Shown: one piece after another, positions 21,378-30,779 of the stretch | How positions within the stretch are numbered: position 1 is the stretch's first letter | Layout: each line of letters starts with the position of its first letter | IMG/VR virus record: IMGVR_UViG_3300034021_000300 | Span: 30,186-94,185 of that record | Source of the DNA: a virus | Reading direction: 5' to 3' (one strand) | Length of the DNA stretch: 64,000 nt | The notes under the pieces: model-generated | What the model saw: only the letters and a program-made list of their open reading frames with translations | What the model was told of the DNA's origin: nothing | The model's database searches: none | Position numbers and translations under genes: made by a program

Positions 21378-21625
21378 TGAAACTGGATTATAGATTAGAA
21401 AGATTAGTAGAAAAACATGCCAAAAGGTGTGGTATAACTAAAGCAGAAGCTTTGGAAGTAGTATCTGCTTATTTTACTAACATAAAAGATAAGATTACAG
21501 GCTCTTCTTATGAAGAAGGGTTTGTGGAAATATACATGCCTAAGTTAGGAGAGTTTTGTCCTAACTATCAAAAAATAGAAAAAGTACATGAAGTTATTGA
21601 AGCTAGAAAACAATCATCTTTGTAG
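21377..21625 (+). CDS. HU/IHF-like DNA-binding protein
   Basis: An 82-residue protein. AKRCGITKAEALEVVSAYFTNIKDKI followed by GFVEIYMPKLGEFCPN mirrors the HU/IHF pattern (helix-turn-helix of ...LSKKDAEKAVDAVFDxI..., then VxLxGFGTFxxR). IHF-like genes are known in the structural region of crAss-like phages. The arginine- and lysine-rich beta arms of true HU are short or missing, so DNA bending is uncertain. It overlaps the next gene by 38 bases. Confidence 0.6.
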   Translation: MKLDYRLERLVEKHAKRCGITKAEALEVVSAYFTNIKDKITGSSYEEGFVEIYMPKLGEFCPNYQKIEKVHEVIEARKQSSL

Positions 21626-22133
21626 TATAACTCCTGAAGCATTAGGATTAAAAGCTTTCAGGGATATATGGGAAAGGGATAAAACAAAAAATAAAGACAG
21701 GGCTAAACTAGACTTGTCTTTTGTGTATTTCTTTGCTGATTGGCAGTCTACTTTCAAGAAACTGCCTGTAGAAGATAAGATTATTACATTAGAAAAAGAA
21801 GTATACGATAATAAGTATAAAGCAGACACATTAGTCTTAGCAGCAGCAAAGATGTATGAAGACATACAGAATGAATCTTCTTTTTCTCTTAGACATTTAG
21901 AAGCTGTAGAAAAGACTGCTGTAAAAATCTCTAACTACTTACAAACAGTAGACTTAGCAGAAAGAGATAGCCAAAAAAGATTAGTATACAACACTAATCA
22001 ACTACAGAAAACTATAGCTGACTTTCCTGAGACAATAAGAAAGATTACTGAAATGCGTAAGCATGTAGAAGTAGAATTAACTCAAGATCCTAATCTTAGG
22101 GGAGGAGCACATAAATCATCATTTGAAGATTAA
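21588..22133 (+). CDS. Putative terminase small subunit / packaging accessory
   Basis: A 181-residue, mainly helical protein immediately upstream of TerL and joined to it by a TAATG overlap. It has a central region (LRHLEAVEKTAVKISNYLQT) that is helical and a C-terminus with EVELTQDPNLRGGAHKSS. No clear small-terminase HTH is visible. Position next to TerL suggests a small terminase or packaging role; this is inference. Confidence 0.5.
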   Translation: MKLLKLENNHLCSITPEALGLKAFRDIWERDKTKNKDRAKLDLSFVYFFADWQSTFKKLPVEDKIITLEKEVYDNKYKADTLVLAAAKMYEDIQNESSFSLRHLEAVEKTAVKISNYLQTVDLAERDSQKRLVYNTNQLQKTIADFPETIRKITEMRKHVEVELTQDPNLRGGAHKSSFED

Positions 22134-24142
22134 TGTTAACACAAGAAGATATACTAGCTTTTACTGAAGTACGTAGGCACTTTGAAGAGTACGAAACATA
22201 TTGTCCTTTTCCTGAATCACGTACACCTAACTCACGTTGGATGCAATTCTGGCAGAGAGAACAAGAGCGTATATTAAAAGGTTACGAATACCTTCCTAAT
22301 AAATTTATTACAGGAGAACTATACTATTATTTTAACTATAGTATAATGGACAAGACTGTAGAGAAAGATGGTATTACCTATACTCTTATGGGTGCTCCTG
22401 ATACATGGGACGGAACTATTGAAGTAGATACATACTATCAGGAAGCAAAGAAGAATAAAAGAGATTGCTTTATACTAAAAGGTCGTAGGAAAGGTTTATC
22501 ATATTATGCAGCTAGCTGTGCCTCAAGGTTATACCATTTTGTAAGAAATAGTAATACATATGTAATAGCAGCCACAAAGCAATACATACTTGGAGCTGAC
22601 TCTACTATGACCAAGATATTTCAGAATGTTGACCACATGTCTGAACATACACCTTTTGGTAAACTACGTCAAAAGATAAATAAAGCTGACCACATAAGGG
22701 CAAGTTACTTAGAAAATGTAAATGGACAGATAATAGAAAAAGGCTTTAAGTCTAACATTGCAGCAGTAGTATTAGATGACCCACAGAAATTAAGGGGTAA
22801 GAAAGGACAATTGATTATTGTAGAAGAAGCTGGTTCATTTCCTAATCTTTTGGATGCCATACCTATCATACGTAAATGTATATTAGAAGGTACGCTAAAG
22901 ATAGGTACCATACTTGCTTTTGGTACAGGTGGTGATGAAGGCCCAGGTTTTGCAGCAATGGAAACTGTATTTTATAAACCTGATGCATATGGGTTTCACT
23001 CAGTAAAGAATATATGGGAAGAAGCTAAGTCTTCTCAACCTTGTTGTTTCTTCTTTCCTGCTTACAAAAACTACTTGGGTTTTATAGATGAGAATGGTAA
23101 CTCTTTGGAGAAAGAAGCAAAAGATTATATATTACAACAAAGACTAGACAAAAAGAAATTAGGTGTAGATAATAAAACGCTGTTAAAAATGGCAGCTGAA
23201 GATCCAATTACACCTGAAGAAGCCATGCTTCGTACAAAGGGAACTTACTTTCCCATAACTGAAGCAAAGAAAAGATTATCAGAATTATATACAGACAAAG
23301 AGTTATCAAAGCACAATGTTGGTAGATTAGAGTATAATGAAGATAAAGTAATTAAATGGGTTGATGTACAGGATGCACAACCTCAAAGAGAATGGCCTAT
23401 ATTAGACCCAACCATAAATTACATAGAAGTATTTGAATTACCTCAACAAGATAAAAACACACTTGTAGTACCTCGTAACAGATATATAGGAGGTATTGAC
23501 CCTTACAACCAAGACCAGACAACAAACTCTGAATCAGTTGGTTGTATGTTTATAATGGACTTATGGACTGACAGAATTGTATGTGAATATACAGCTCGTC
23601 CTGAAAGAGCAGAAGATTTCTATGAAACTTGTAGACGTATTTTAGTTTGGTACAATGCAACAGCAATGTATGAAGCTTCAGTAACACTTATGTACAAATT
23701 CTTTGAGAGGAAACAACAATTGTATTTATTGGCAGATACACCTTCTTACTTACGAGATAGAAATACTTGGAGAGAAGGGTTAGATACTTCAAAAGGCATA
23801 AAGCCAACTGAAGATGTAAACAAAAGAGGAAGAGAATCACAAAAAACCTGGATGTTATCTGACTTAGATGTAACTACAGGCACAAAGAAGATAGATACAA
23901 TAAGAAGTATAGGTTACTTAAAAGAAGTTATAAACTGGAATAAGGATGGTAACTTTGATAGAGTATCAGCTTTAAATATGTTATTCTTGTATAGAGAAGA
24001 CCTTACAGATGATGTTGCAGAAGAAAGGAAAAAACCTAAGTCAAATAAATTCGGTAACTTTTTTACCAAATTTAAAGTACAAAGGAAGTTAACAGACATT
24101 TTCGATAAAGAAGATTTTGAAACATTTGAGAAATACAGATAA
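22133..24142 (+). CDS. terL: Terminase large subunit
   Basis: A 669-residue packaging motor and nuclease. ATPase: Walker A-like LKGRRKGLS (115-123), the form typical of terminases (G-R-R-K-G-L-S), and Walker B QLIIVEEAG (226-234), with the catalytic glutamate. Nuclease (RNase H-like): YIGGIDPYNQD with D456 as the first metal ligand, and a later acidic position near FDRVSALNML. Length and order match crAss-like TerL. Starts with a TAATG overlap to the upstream gene and is followed one base later by portal. Confidence 0.94.
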   Translation: MLTQEDILAFTEVRRHFEEYETYCPFPESRTPNSRWMQFWQREQERILKGYEYLPNKFITGELYYYFNYSIMDKTVEKDGITYTLMGAPDTWDGTIEVDTYYQEAKKNKRDCFILKGRRKGLSYYAASCASRLYHFVRNSNTYVIAATKQYILGADSTMTKIFQNVDHMSEHTPFGKLRQKINKADHIRASYLENVNGQIIEKGFKSNIAAVVLDDPQKLRGKKGQLIIVEEAGSFPNLLDAIPIIRKCILEGTLKIGTILAFGTGGDEGPGFAAMETVFYKPDAYGFHSVKNIWEEAKSSQPCCFFFPAYKNYLGFIDENGNSLEKEAKDYILQQRLDKKKLGVDNKTLLKMAAEDPITPEEAMLRTKGTYFPITEAKKRLSELYTDKELSKHNVGRLEYNEDKVIKWVDVQDAQPQREWPILDPTINYIEVFELPQQDKNTLVVPRNRYIGGIDPYNQDQTTNSESVGCMFIMDLWTDRIVCEYTARPERAEDFYETCRRILVWYNATAMYEASVTLMYKFFERKQQLYLLADTPSYLRDRNTWREGLDTSKGIKPTEDVNKRGRESQKTWMLSDLDVTTGTKKIDTIRSIGYLKEVINWNKDGNFDRVSALNMLFLYREDLTDDVAEERKKPKSNKFGNFFTKFKVQRKLTDIFDKEDFETFEKYR

Positions 24143-26593
24143 ATGTTAGGACAAGTAAAATTACTCCCAGACCAAATGGTGTCTGATGAAAAGAAAGCTA
24201 CCAAAGAATGGCAGAAGAATAATTTAGATGCTTTTGAAAACATTATTATGTTTGAGAATCGTCAATTACGACCTACCTTATATAATAAGTTTAACAACTA
24301 CAATCTAAAGAGAGGAGTAATAAACCAAGCAGATTTTGAAAAAATACTAGACCCACAGGGACTAGGATTAAATTCTTTCCCTGCAAGATTAGAGCATATG
24401 GGTTTTGGTAATGCCAAAATAGACCTACTTGTAGGTGAGCATATGAACCGTAGGTTTGATTGGAGAGTTACACTTTCTAATAATGATGCTGAAGGTATAT
24501 CAGGAAAAGAACAAAGAATGATGGGTAGGGTAAAACAAGAACTTGTAGATATGTTACAAGGGAACCTACCTGAAGAAGAAGCTCAGGCAAGATTACAAAG
24601 GCTTTCTGATTACATGAACTATGAATGGCAAGATGTAGCAGAATCAGGGGCTCAGAAGATATTAAAGTATTATTACAAACAACAGGATTTAGATACAATA
24701 TTTAACAGGGCATTTGAAGATGCTCTTATTGCAGGTGAACAAATAGTATTTACAGAAGCACTAGGTAAAGAACTCTTTATAAGAAAAGGAGACCCAACAA
24801 AAATCTTTACCATTATGTCTGCTGAATCAATAGATGAATCAGGACTTGAGGCACTAGTAGAGGTAAGCTACCAAACAGTATCAAATGTACTAGACAATTT
24901 TCACCCTTACTTAGATACAGAAGCCATAGCTAAACTACAAGCATTCAAAGGTATCTCACCTTTTGGTGGTACATCTGGTTGGACTTACCCTACTTATGGG
25001 CCTGTAGGTGAACTTGCAGTACCTGATAATTCTATTACAGCTTCAGGTATATTTCCTGTATCTGAATTAGAAAGAACTCTGTTTGCAACAAACATAGATG
25101 TGAATGGTAATATGCGTGTTGTGCATTGCTTGTGGAAATCAAAAAGAAAAGTAAAACTACTTAAGTCTTTCAACGAAGAAACAGGACTGGAAGAAGAAAA
25201 ATATGTACATCAAAAGTATAAAGCTAATAAGCTCTTGGGAGAAGAAGTAGTAAAAGAAATGTGGGTAAATGAATGGTGGAGAGGTTTTAAGATTGGGTAT
25301 GATATATACGTAAAGATAGAACCTGTACCATTTCTTTCTACATCACTAGACAATATCTCACGTCAAGAACCACCTGTTACTATACAGATATATAATACAA
25401 ATACTTCAAAGGCACAAAGTCTTATGGATATTTGTAAACCTTTTGATTATATGTTAGATGTACTTTACTTTAAAAAGAAACATTTAACATCACTTATGTT
25501 ACCTGACGTGTTGGTATTTCCTACTTCAATGATGCCTGATAACATGAATCTTGAAGAGTTCATCAATTATATACAGACTACTGCAATCATGCCTTTAGAT
25601 CCTACTGCTGAAATAGACAATGGAGCATTGGCAGGTAAAGCAGCAGGACAAATAAACAATACAGTAGGAGCACAAATAGTATCAGCAGCTCAAAATGGCC
25701 CACTATCAGTAATAGGTTCACTTATAGATACCACATTACAAAGTATGGATCAAGTAACTGGCATAACACAACAAAGACAAGGTGCTATACAAAATAGAGA
25801 ATTAGTAGGTAACGTAGAAAGGTCTGTAACACAATCCTCTCATATAACAGAGAAATGGTTTAGGTTAAATGATAAGTTTAAACTAAGGACGTTACGTAAA
25901 GTAATGAATATTTCTATTCAACAATTCAAGGAAAACCCAAAGAAATTCCAATACATATTAGATGACCTTACAACATTAGTCTTATCAGATGAAGAGCTTA
26001 CAGCAATACAAGCTTCTGAATTTGACTTACATGTAACCAATTCTACTAATGATGCACTGATAATGCAGAAGATAGAAGGCTTGTTCCAAGTTGCAATGCA
26101 AAATGGTACAGCTACTCTTTCTGATGTACTTGAAATCTATCAAAATGAATCTATTGCTAATGCAACTGCCAAACTTAAACTACGTGAAAAACAAAGACAA
26201 GAGAAAGCAGCTGAAGCAGAAAAACAACAAATAGAAATCAAAAAACAACTTGATTTAGCTGCACAAGAAATAGAAGATAGAAAAGTAAGGTTAGAAGCTG
26301 CACGTCTAGAACTAGAAAGATATAAGATAGATACAGACAGAGAAACTAAACTGGAAGTAGCTCAACTACAAGCTCAATCATTTGACCCTGAAAAGGATTA
26401 TAATAATAACAATGAGCCTGACTATTTAGAAATGCGTAAACTAGATTTAGAACAACAGAAGATAGAATTACAACGTCAGTCTGAATCTATAAGAGTTTCT
26501 TTGGAGCAACTAAAAGAGAAGAATAAGAAAGAGATAGCTCAACAAAAGCTAGAAGTAGATAAAATAAAAGCAAGAAAAGGTGGAAGTAAGTAA
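24143..26593 (+). CDS. Portal protein
   Basis: An 816-residue portal, directly after TerL. A DxxGLNSFPARLEHMGFGNAKI-type stretch and DLLVGEHMNRRFDWRVTLSN sit in the N-terminal part; the middle carries an EVTGITQQRQGAIQNRE-like segment (about 539-552, QVTGITQQRQGAIQNRELVG), the common crAss portal signature, and the C-terminal 180 residues form a Gln/Glu/Lys-rich coiled coil. It forms the 12-fold ring at the capsid vertex through which DNA passes. The long coiled-coil tail is typical of this group. Confidence 0.9.
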   Translation: MLGQVKLLPDQMVSDEKKATKEWQKNNLDAFENIIMFENRQLRPTLYNKFNNYNLKRGVINQADFEKILDPQGLGLNSFPARLEHMGFGNAKIDLLVGEHMNRRFDWRVTLSNNDAEGISGKEQRMMGRVKQELVDMLQGNLPEEEAQARLQRLSDYMNYEWQDVAESGAQKILKYYYKQQDLDTIFNRAFEDALIAGEQIVFTEALGKELFIRKGDPTKIFTIMSAESIDESGLEALVEVSYQTVSNVLDNFHPYLDTEAIAKLQAFKGISPFGGTSGWTYPTYGPVGELAVPDNSITASGIFPVSELERTLFATNIDVNGNMRVVHCLWKSKRKVKLLKSFNEETGLEEEKYVHQKYKANKLLGEEVVKEMWVNEWWRGFKIGYDIYVKIEPVPFLSTSLDNISRQEPPVTIQIYNTNTSKAQSLMDICKPFDYMLDVLYFKKKHLTSLMLPDVLVFPTSMMPDNMNLEEFINYIQTTAIMPLDPTAEIDNGALAGKAAGQINNTVGAQIVSAAQNGPLSVIGSLIDTTLQSMDQVTGITQQRQGAIQNRELVGNVERSVTQSSHITEKWFRLNDKFKLRTLRKVMNISIQQFKENPKKFQYILDDLTTLVLSDEELTAIQASEFDLHVTNSTNDALIMQKIEGLFQVAMQNGTATLSDVLEIYQNESIANATAKLKLREKQRQEKAAEAEKQQIEIKKQLDLAAQEIEDRKVRLEAARLELERYKIDTDRETKLEVAQLQAQSFDPEKDYNNNNEPDYLEMRKLDLEQQKIELQRQSESIRVSLEQLKEKNKKEIAQQKLEVDKIKARKGGSK

Positions 26594-26942
26594 ATTTATT
26601 GGAAGATTATTCCATGCACGTGATACAGCACATCTATATCATTTATCATTAGAAGGCCCAGGAGCTTATGCAGCACATGTAGCAGCAGAAGCCTTTTATG
26701 ATAAACTATTAGATTTTACTGATACTCTAATAGAATCACATCAAGGTAAGTACGGGCTATTGTCTTTAACTATACAAGCTTCCTATACAGAAGTAAGCAA
26801 AGATTTTATCTCTTATCTTAAAGCACTATTGACTTATATTGAAACAGAATGTCCCTTTACAGACTCTGATGAACTCAATATTATAGACGAAATAAAGACT
26901 CTTACTAAACAAACCTTATATAAATTAACGTACTTGAAGTAG
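26580..26942 (+). CDS. Dps/ferritin-like protein (DUF5856-like)
   Basis: A 120-residue helical protein resembling the Dps/ferritin fold: RDTAHLYHLSLEGPGAYAAH (14-33) and AAEAFYDKLLDFTDTLIESH (35-54) parallel the Dps sequence HWNVKGPxFxxLHxxFDEIxxxVxxxVDxIAER. The His/Glu/Asp residues (H18, H21, H33, E37, D41, D45) resemble ferroxidase-type positions. It starts at a GTG (26580) overlapping the portal stop by 14 bases. I recall a crAss-associated family of this kind (DUF5856). Whether it binds iron or is a scaffold or packaged factor is unknown. Confidence 0.65.
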   Translation: MEVSKFIGRLFHARDTAHLYHLSLEGPGAYAAHVAAEAFYDKLLDFTDTLIESHQGKYGLLSLTIQASYTEVSKDFISYLKALLTYIETECPFTDSDELNIIDEIKTLTKQTLYKLTYLK

Positions 26943-27015
26943 GTTTTATATACAAGTTATATATAATTGCTATATATGCCTATAATTTTAATTTTAATTA
27001 ATGCAACAAATAGTT

Positions 27016-27023
27016 AATATTTG
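27016..27023 (+). promoter_or_regulatory. Weak promoter candidate before scaffold/capsid genes
   Basis: AATATTTG (7 of 8 to TAnnTTTG) within the 102-base gap 26943-27044, 22 bases before the ATG at 27045. No -33 box is evident. A separate promoter here would fit the need for much more capsid than portal. Confidence 0.35.
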
Positions 27024-27044
27024 TGCGTTTAAAACACATATTTT

Positions 27045-28190
27045 ATGGAAATAGAAAATTTAGAAGTTATTCCTTTTGACCAGATTGGTAAAGAACCAGA
27101 AGTAAAAAAGGAAAAAACAGCAGCAGAAGAAGAACCAAAGAAAACTGAAGTAACATCAGATGATGGTCTTATTGCTTTTGATGACTTAATGAAGCCATCA
27201 GATGAACCTGTGGAAGGTAAAGAAGCTCCAAAGAAAGTAGAAGAAAATACTAATGTACTTTCTAAAACCCTTAAAGCTCTTTACGAGAAAGAAGGATTAG
27301 AGTTTAATGAAGAAGAGTTTGATGGTACTATAGAAAGTTATCTTTCGCTGCAAGAAGATTTATCTGACAGAAAAGCACAAGTAAAACTAGACTCTCATAT
27401 ACAGAACAATCTTAACCCTCTTAATAAGAAGTTCATTGAGTTAGTTGATAGTGGTGTAGCAGTTGAAGATGCAGCAGATTTAATGAAATCTCTGAAGACT
27501 ATCTCACAAATTAACAAAAATGATATTGCTTCAGATTTAGAGTTAGCTGAAAAGATACAAAAAGAATACTTGCGTAATACAACTAACTTTCCTCCTGATA
27601 AAATAGACAGGGAAATTAAGAAGTCTAAAGAGGCAGGTGTATTAATGGAAGAAGCTGAATCTAACTATGATGAGTTAGTTGAAGCAGTAAATAATTACGA
27701 AGCACAGCTAAAACAAGAAGTAGCTAGACAAAGCCAATACCAACAAGCTCAAGCACAAAAGCAACTACAGGACTTACAAGACTTTATTGAAAGTACTGAA
27801 GAAATTGGTGGCATAAAGTTATCTAAGAAACTTAAAGAATCTTGGACTAAGGAATACCAAACAGTGGAAGCTAATGGTCAGAAAGTAAATCCAATATTTG
27901 CTACCCGCCAAAAAGATGAAGCTAAGTTTGATGCTCTTTTACGTTTCTATCATACCATTGGTTTATTTAAATATGACACTCGCAAAAAGGATTTTATTCC
28001 TGATTTAAGTGTTCTTAAAAATGTAGGTAAAGCTGATGTAATAAAAGAACTTGAAGCAGCTATAACTAATAACAACCAGAAAAGCATAAACAAATCATTT
28101 GGTACTACCTCTACAGATACTATGGAACAGGTAATAAATGATGGGTATGCCAAACTAGCAGAAGCAGTAAAAAACAAAAAAATAAAATAA
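27045..28190 (+). CDS. Capsid scaffolding protein candidate
   Basis: A 381-residue acidic protein rich in Lys/Glu helices: an unstructured charged N-terminus (VKKEKTAAEEEPKKTEV), long coiled-coil segments (QLKQEVARQSQYQQAQAQ) and a C-terminal basic end (YAKLAEAVKNKKIK). The position directly ahead of the major capsid gene and the absence of a globular signature are those of a scaffold. It could also be a minor core protein. Confidence 0.65.
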   Translation: MEIENLEVIPFDQIGKEPEVKKEKTAAEEEPKKTEVTSDDGLIAFDDLMKPSDEPVEGKEAPKKVEENTNVLSKTLKALYEKEGLEFNEEEFDGTIESYLSLQEDLSDRKAQVKLDSHIQNNLNPLNKKFIELVDSGVAVEDAADLMKSLKTISQINKNDIASDLELAEKIQKEYLRNTTNFPPDKIDREIKKSKEAGVLMEEAESNYDELVEAVNNYEAQLKQEVARQSQYQQAQAQKQLQDLQDFIESTEEIGGIKLSKKLKESWTKEYQTVEANGQKVNPIFATRQKDEAKFDALLRFYHTIGLFKYDTRKKDFIPDLSVLKNVGKADVIKELEAAITNNNQKSINKSFGTTSTDTMEQVINDGYAKLAEAVKNKKIK

Positions 28191-28214
28191 CAACTAAAAA
28201 ACAAATAATTTAAA

Positions 28215-29738
28215 ATGATTGAAAATTTTGGAACCCTCTCAAAACTAGGCCCTAAAAGTTACATTGGGCCTTTGAAAGTACCTCACTTGGGTGAACTAGG
28301 TGAGAAATTTGGCTACGATGTAGAAAAAATGGTCTATCGCAGATTGTTTCAATATCTACCTGCTGATGATTATATCGCATTTATGCGTGAATTTCCAGTA
28401 CATGCCTTAGACACTAGCAATGATTATTTCTTCTGGCGTCTTGGTGGTACTAATCAAAAGGTAGTAACTCTACTTGACTGGTCTGACTTAGCAGGTGCTA
28501 AACCTTCTAAAGTAGGTCAAAATGGTGCTCAATGGTATATGTACTTTGCTGAGCCTCTATTTAAAATTGGTGATGTAGTTCTTGGTGATACACCTCTTGA
28601 CTACAATATCATTGTTAAAGATTTTACAGAGGTTTCTAAAGATAAATATGAGTACCGTGTAGAACTTATTAATCAAGGTTCTCCTCTAATGTCTGTACCT
28701 GATTCAGAATTAACTGTAGGTTCAAACTGGTCTAAAGGCTGGCAATTGTCTCCTAACGAGCGTTCTTACCAAGGTACTGATTTTTATATGAATACCTTTG
28801 TTGAGCTTAAAGCCCCTACTTCATTGCACCGTATGCAATACAAAGTAGATGGTAACATGATTGAGCAAAACAAACCTATGCCTTTTGGTATGGTATTTAA
28901 AGATGATGCAGGTGCTAAAATTTCTGTAGGTGCTTATGTAAACTACTTTGATGCTCTTGCTATCCATCAGTTTGAAATGCAAGCTGCTCGTGCTTTCATT
29001 CTTTCTCAAAAGAACTATGATAGCTCTGATATGGTTTATAACATTGATGATAAAAACAAATGTGTTATTAAATCATTCCCAGGTTTCTTCAAACAAATTG
29101 CTGCAACAAACACTATTCCTCAAAACTCTATTAACTTAGACCAAATAGTTGACATTGCACAAGACTTGAACTTGGCTTACAAATATGATGAGCAACTTTA
29201 CCTAGTAATTGAAACAGGTTACTATGGTTACCAAGAAGCTTCTAAATGGTTAGAAAACCGTTCAACTACTTACACTCCTAACTGGACTTTACATCGCATT
29301 CAAGAGAATGGTGATATGGGTGGTCAAGGTTTAACTTACCAAGGTGTATTTACTCGTTTCCGTTCTTACAATGGTGTAAACATTGAAATACGTTTCCGTA
29401 AGTTCTTTGATGATCCTGAATTGTGGAAACAAAAAGATCCTTCAGGCTTAGGTCTAGTATCTTCTCGCCACATGTTAATCCGTTCAGGTGTTAAAGCTGA
29501 TGGTCAATTCCTAGGTGATAGTGGTATTAAACGTCTATCTGTGAAAGCTTACGAAGATGGTATCTTCCGTTACATTCCAGGTATGCGTAACCCATTCTCT
29601 CCAGGTGGTACAGGTTGGGCAGGTAAATCTTCTACAGTATCTCCTGAAGATGCTTATGAAGTACATGGTATGATGTATAATGGTTGCGTTATAGAAGACC
29701 CAACTAAAATACTATTCTTGCCACGTAACGTAGCTTAA
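28215..29738 (+). CDS. Major capsid protein (crAss-type HK97 fold)
   Basis: A 507-residue protein with the crAss MCP character: PKSYIGPLKVPHLGELGEKF near the start, SNDYFFWRLGG, NWTLHRIQENGDMGGQGLTY, and the closing FRYIPGMRNPFSPGG, a stretch I associate with crAss MCPs. Expected to form hexons and pentons of a T=9 type head. Regular codon choice (many CT-T/GCT codons, few AGA) differs from neighbours and fits very high expression. It ends 13 bases before a terminator. Confidence 0.93.
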   Translation: MIENFGTLSKLGPKSYIGPLKVPHLGELGEKFGYDVEKMVYRRLFQYLPADDYIAFMREFPVHALDTSNDYFFWRLGGTNQKVVTLLDWSDLAGAKPSKVGQNGAQWYMYFAEPLFKIGDVVLGDTPLDYNIIVKDFTEVSKDKYEYRVELINQGSPLMSVPDSELTVGSNWSKGWQLSPNERSYQGTDFYMNTFVELKAPTSLHRMQYKVDGNMIEQNKPMPFGMVFKDDAGAKISVGAYVNYFDALAIHQFEMQAARAFILSQKNYDSSDMVYNIDDKNKCVIKSFPGFFKQIAATNTIPQNSINLDQIVDIAQDLNLAYKYDEQLYLVIETGYYGYQEASKWLENRSTTYTPNWTLHRIQENGDMGGQGLTYQGVFTRFRSYNGVNIEIRFRKFFDDPELWKQKDPSGLGLVSSRHMLIRSGVKADGQFLGDSGIKRLSVKAYEDGIFRYIPGMRNPFSPGGTGWAGKSSTVSPEDAYEVHGMMYNGCVIEDPTKILFLPRNVA

Positions 29739-29751
29739 ATTTAATTAAACA

Positions 29752-29790
29752 TTTTGGGGCTAGTATAAATTTCGTATATTAGCCCCAAAA
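29752..29790 (+). terminator. Terminator after the major capsid gene, with a promoter in its loop
   Basis: TTTTGGGGCTA (29752-29762) pairs with TAGCCCCAAAA (29780-29790), an 11-bp perfect stem with a 17-base loop, followed by TTATTTTT. The loop and right arm contain TTTCGTATATTA (29770-29781), matching the motif at 20025, with TTTTG at 29752-29756 as a possible -33 element 18 bases upstream. It thus appears to end the capsid transcript and start the connector/fibre transcript in the same 40 bases. Confidence 0.8.
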
Positions 29791-29798
29791 TTATTTTT

Positions 29799-30776
29799 AT
29801 GGAAAAAGAAACAAAAACAAAATCAGCTCCTGCTGATAAAACGGAAGGCATGTCATTTGAACAGATTGTTGCAAATGGTCTTCACCCGTACCTTAAGCCT
29901 AAGAAGCTTAAAATTAAAGCTATCAATTCCTTGAAATTTGAAGGTCAGACTATTTCTGAACTACCTCAAGGTTTTATGATGGACAATCAAACGTATAAAC
30001 TTGATTTACCTATTGACGGTAAAACAGGTCAATTAGTAAAAGTATTTGATACTACTACTAAGCAATTTGTACCTGAATACAATCAGGAAATGACTGAACT
30101 AGAGTTCTTTTCAAAAGAAAAGAATATGGATTTAGCTACAAATGCAAAGAACAATAACTTTTGGAAAGCTTATACAGACCCTGTTACTCGTGATTCACAA
30201 AGGGCTTTTACTCTAGACATTCCTAAGAATGGTATAGAACTAGACCTAACACGTGTAGAAGATTGTCTTAAAGCTAAGATTGCTTATGCAAACAGAAAGT
30301 ATATTGCACCAAATTGGGAAGATAGGTTTGATCGTCCTACTTATAAGTTTGCCATAGTTGATGAAAATCGTCAATTTGACAACAAGAAAGAATTGCTTGA
30401 TAAACGTACTAAAGCAATACAGTTATATGCAACAGAATATGTAGGCCAAGAAAATAAACTACGTAATTTTATTGTTGTACATAACCCGCTTAAGAAACTT
30501 AACAAAGCAACCTCTTTAGCTACACTAGAAACTTATGTAGGAGAACTGGCAACAGAAAAACCTGATGAGTTCTTTAATGTACATAAAGATCCTTTCTTCT
30601 TACTAAAGACTAAGATTTATAAAGCTATTGAAGTTGGTTACATTCTGTATGCAACTAAAACTACCTACAAAACAGTTAATGATGAGCCACTAGGTACTAT
30701 CATGGACATTATAGGTAAATGCAAAGAAGATGTAAACTTCCTTAATAGAATTGAAAAAGAAATACAAGATAAGTAG
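29799..30776 (+). CDS. Conserved virion protein after the capsid gene
   Basis: A 325-residue protein. After a polar 20-residue start come MSFEQIVANGLHPYLKPKKLKIK, SQRAFTLDIPKNGIELDLTR, and a helical C-terminal third with DEFFNVHKDPFFLLKTKIYK. A protein of this size and place is a constant part of the crAss structural block, as I recall, with no assigned enzymatic role. Likely head-associated. It follows the terminator/promoter described above. Confidence 0.6.
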   Translation: MEKETKTKSAPADKTEGMSFEQIVANGLHPYLKPKKLKIKAINSLKFEGQTISELPQGFMMDNQTYKLDLPIDGKTGQLVKVFDTTTKQFVPEYNQEMTELEFFSKEKNMDLATNAKNNNFWKAYTDPVTRDSQRAFTLDIPKNGIELDLTRVEDCLKAKIAYANRKYIAPNWEDRFDRPTYKFAIVDENRQFDNKKELLDKRTKAIQLYATEYVGQENKLRNFIVVHNPLKKLNKATSLATLETYVGELATEKPDEFFNVHKDPFFLLKTKIYKAIEVGYILYATKTTYKTVNDEPLGTIMDIIGKCKEDVNFLNRIEKEIQDK

Positions 30777-30779
30777 AGC

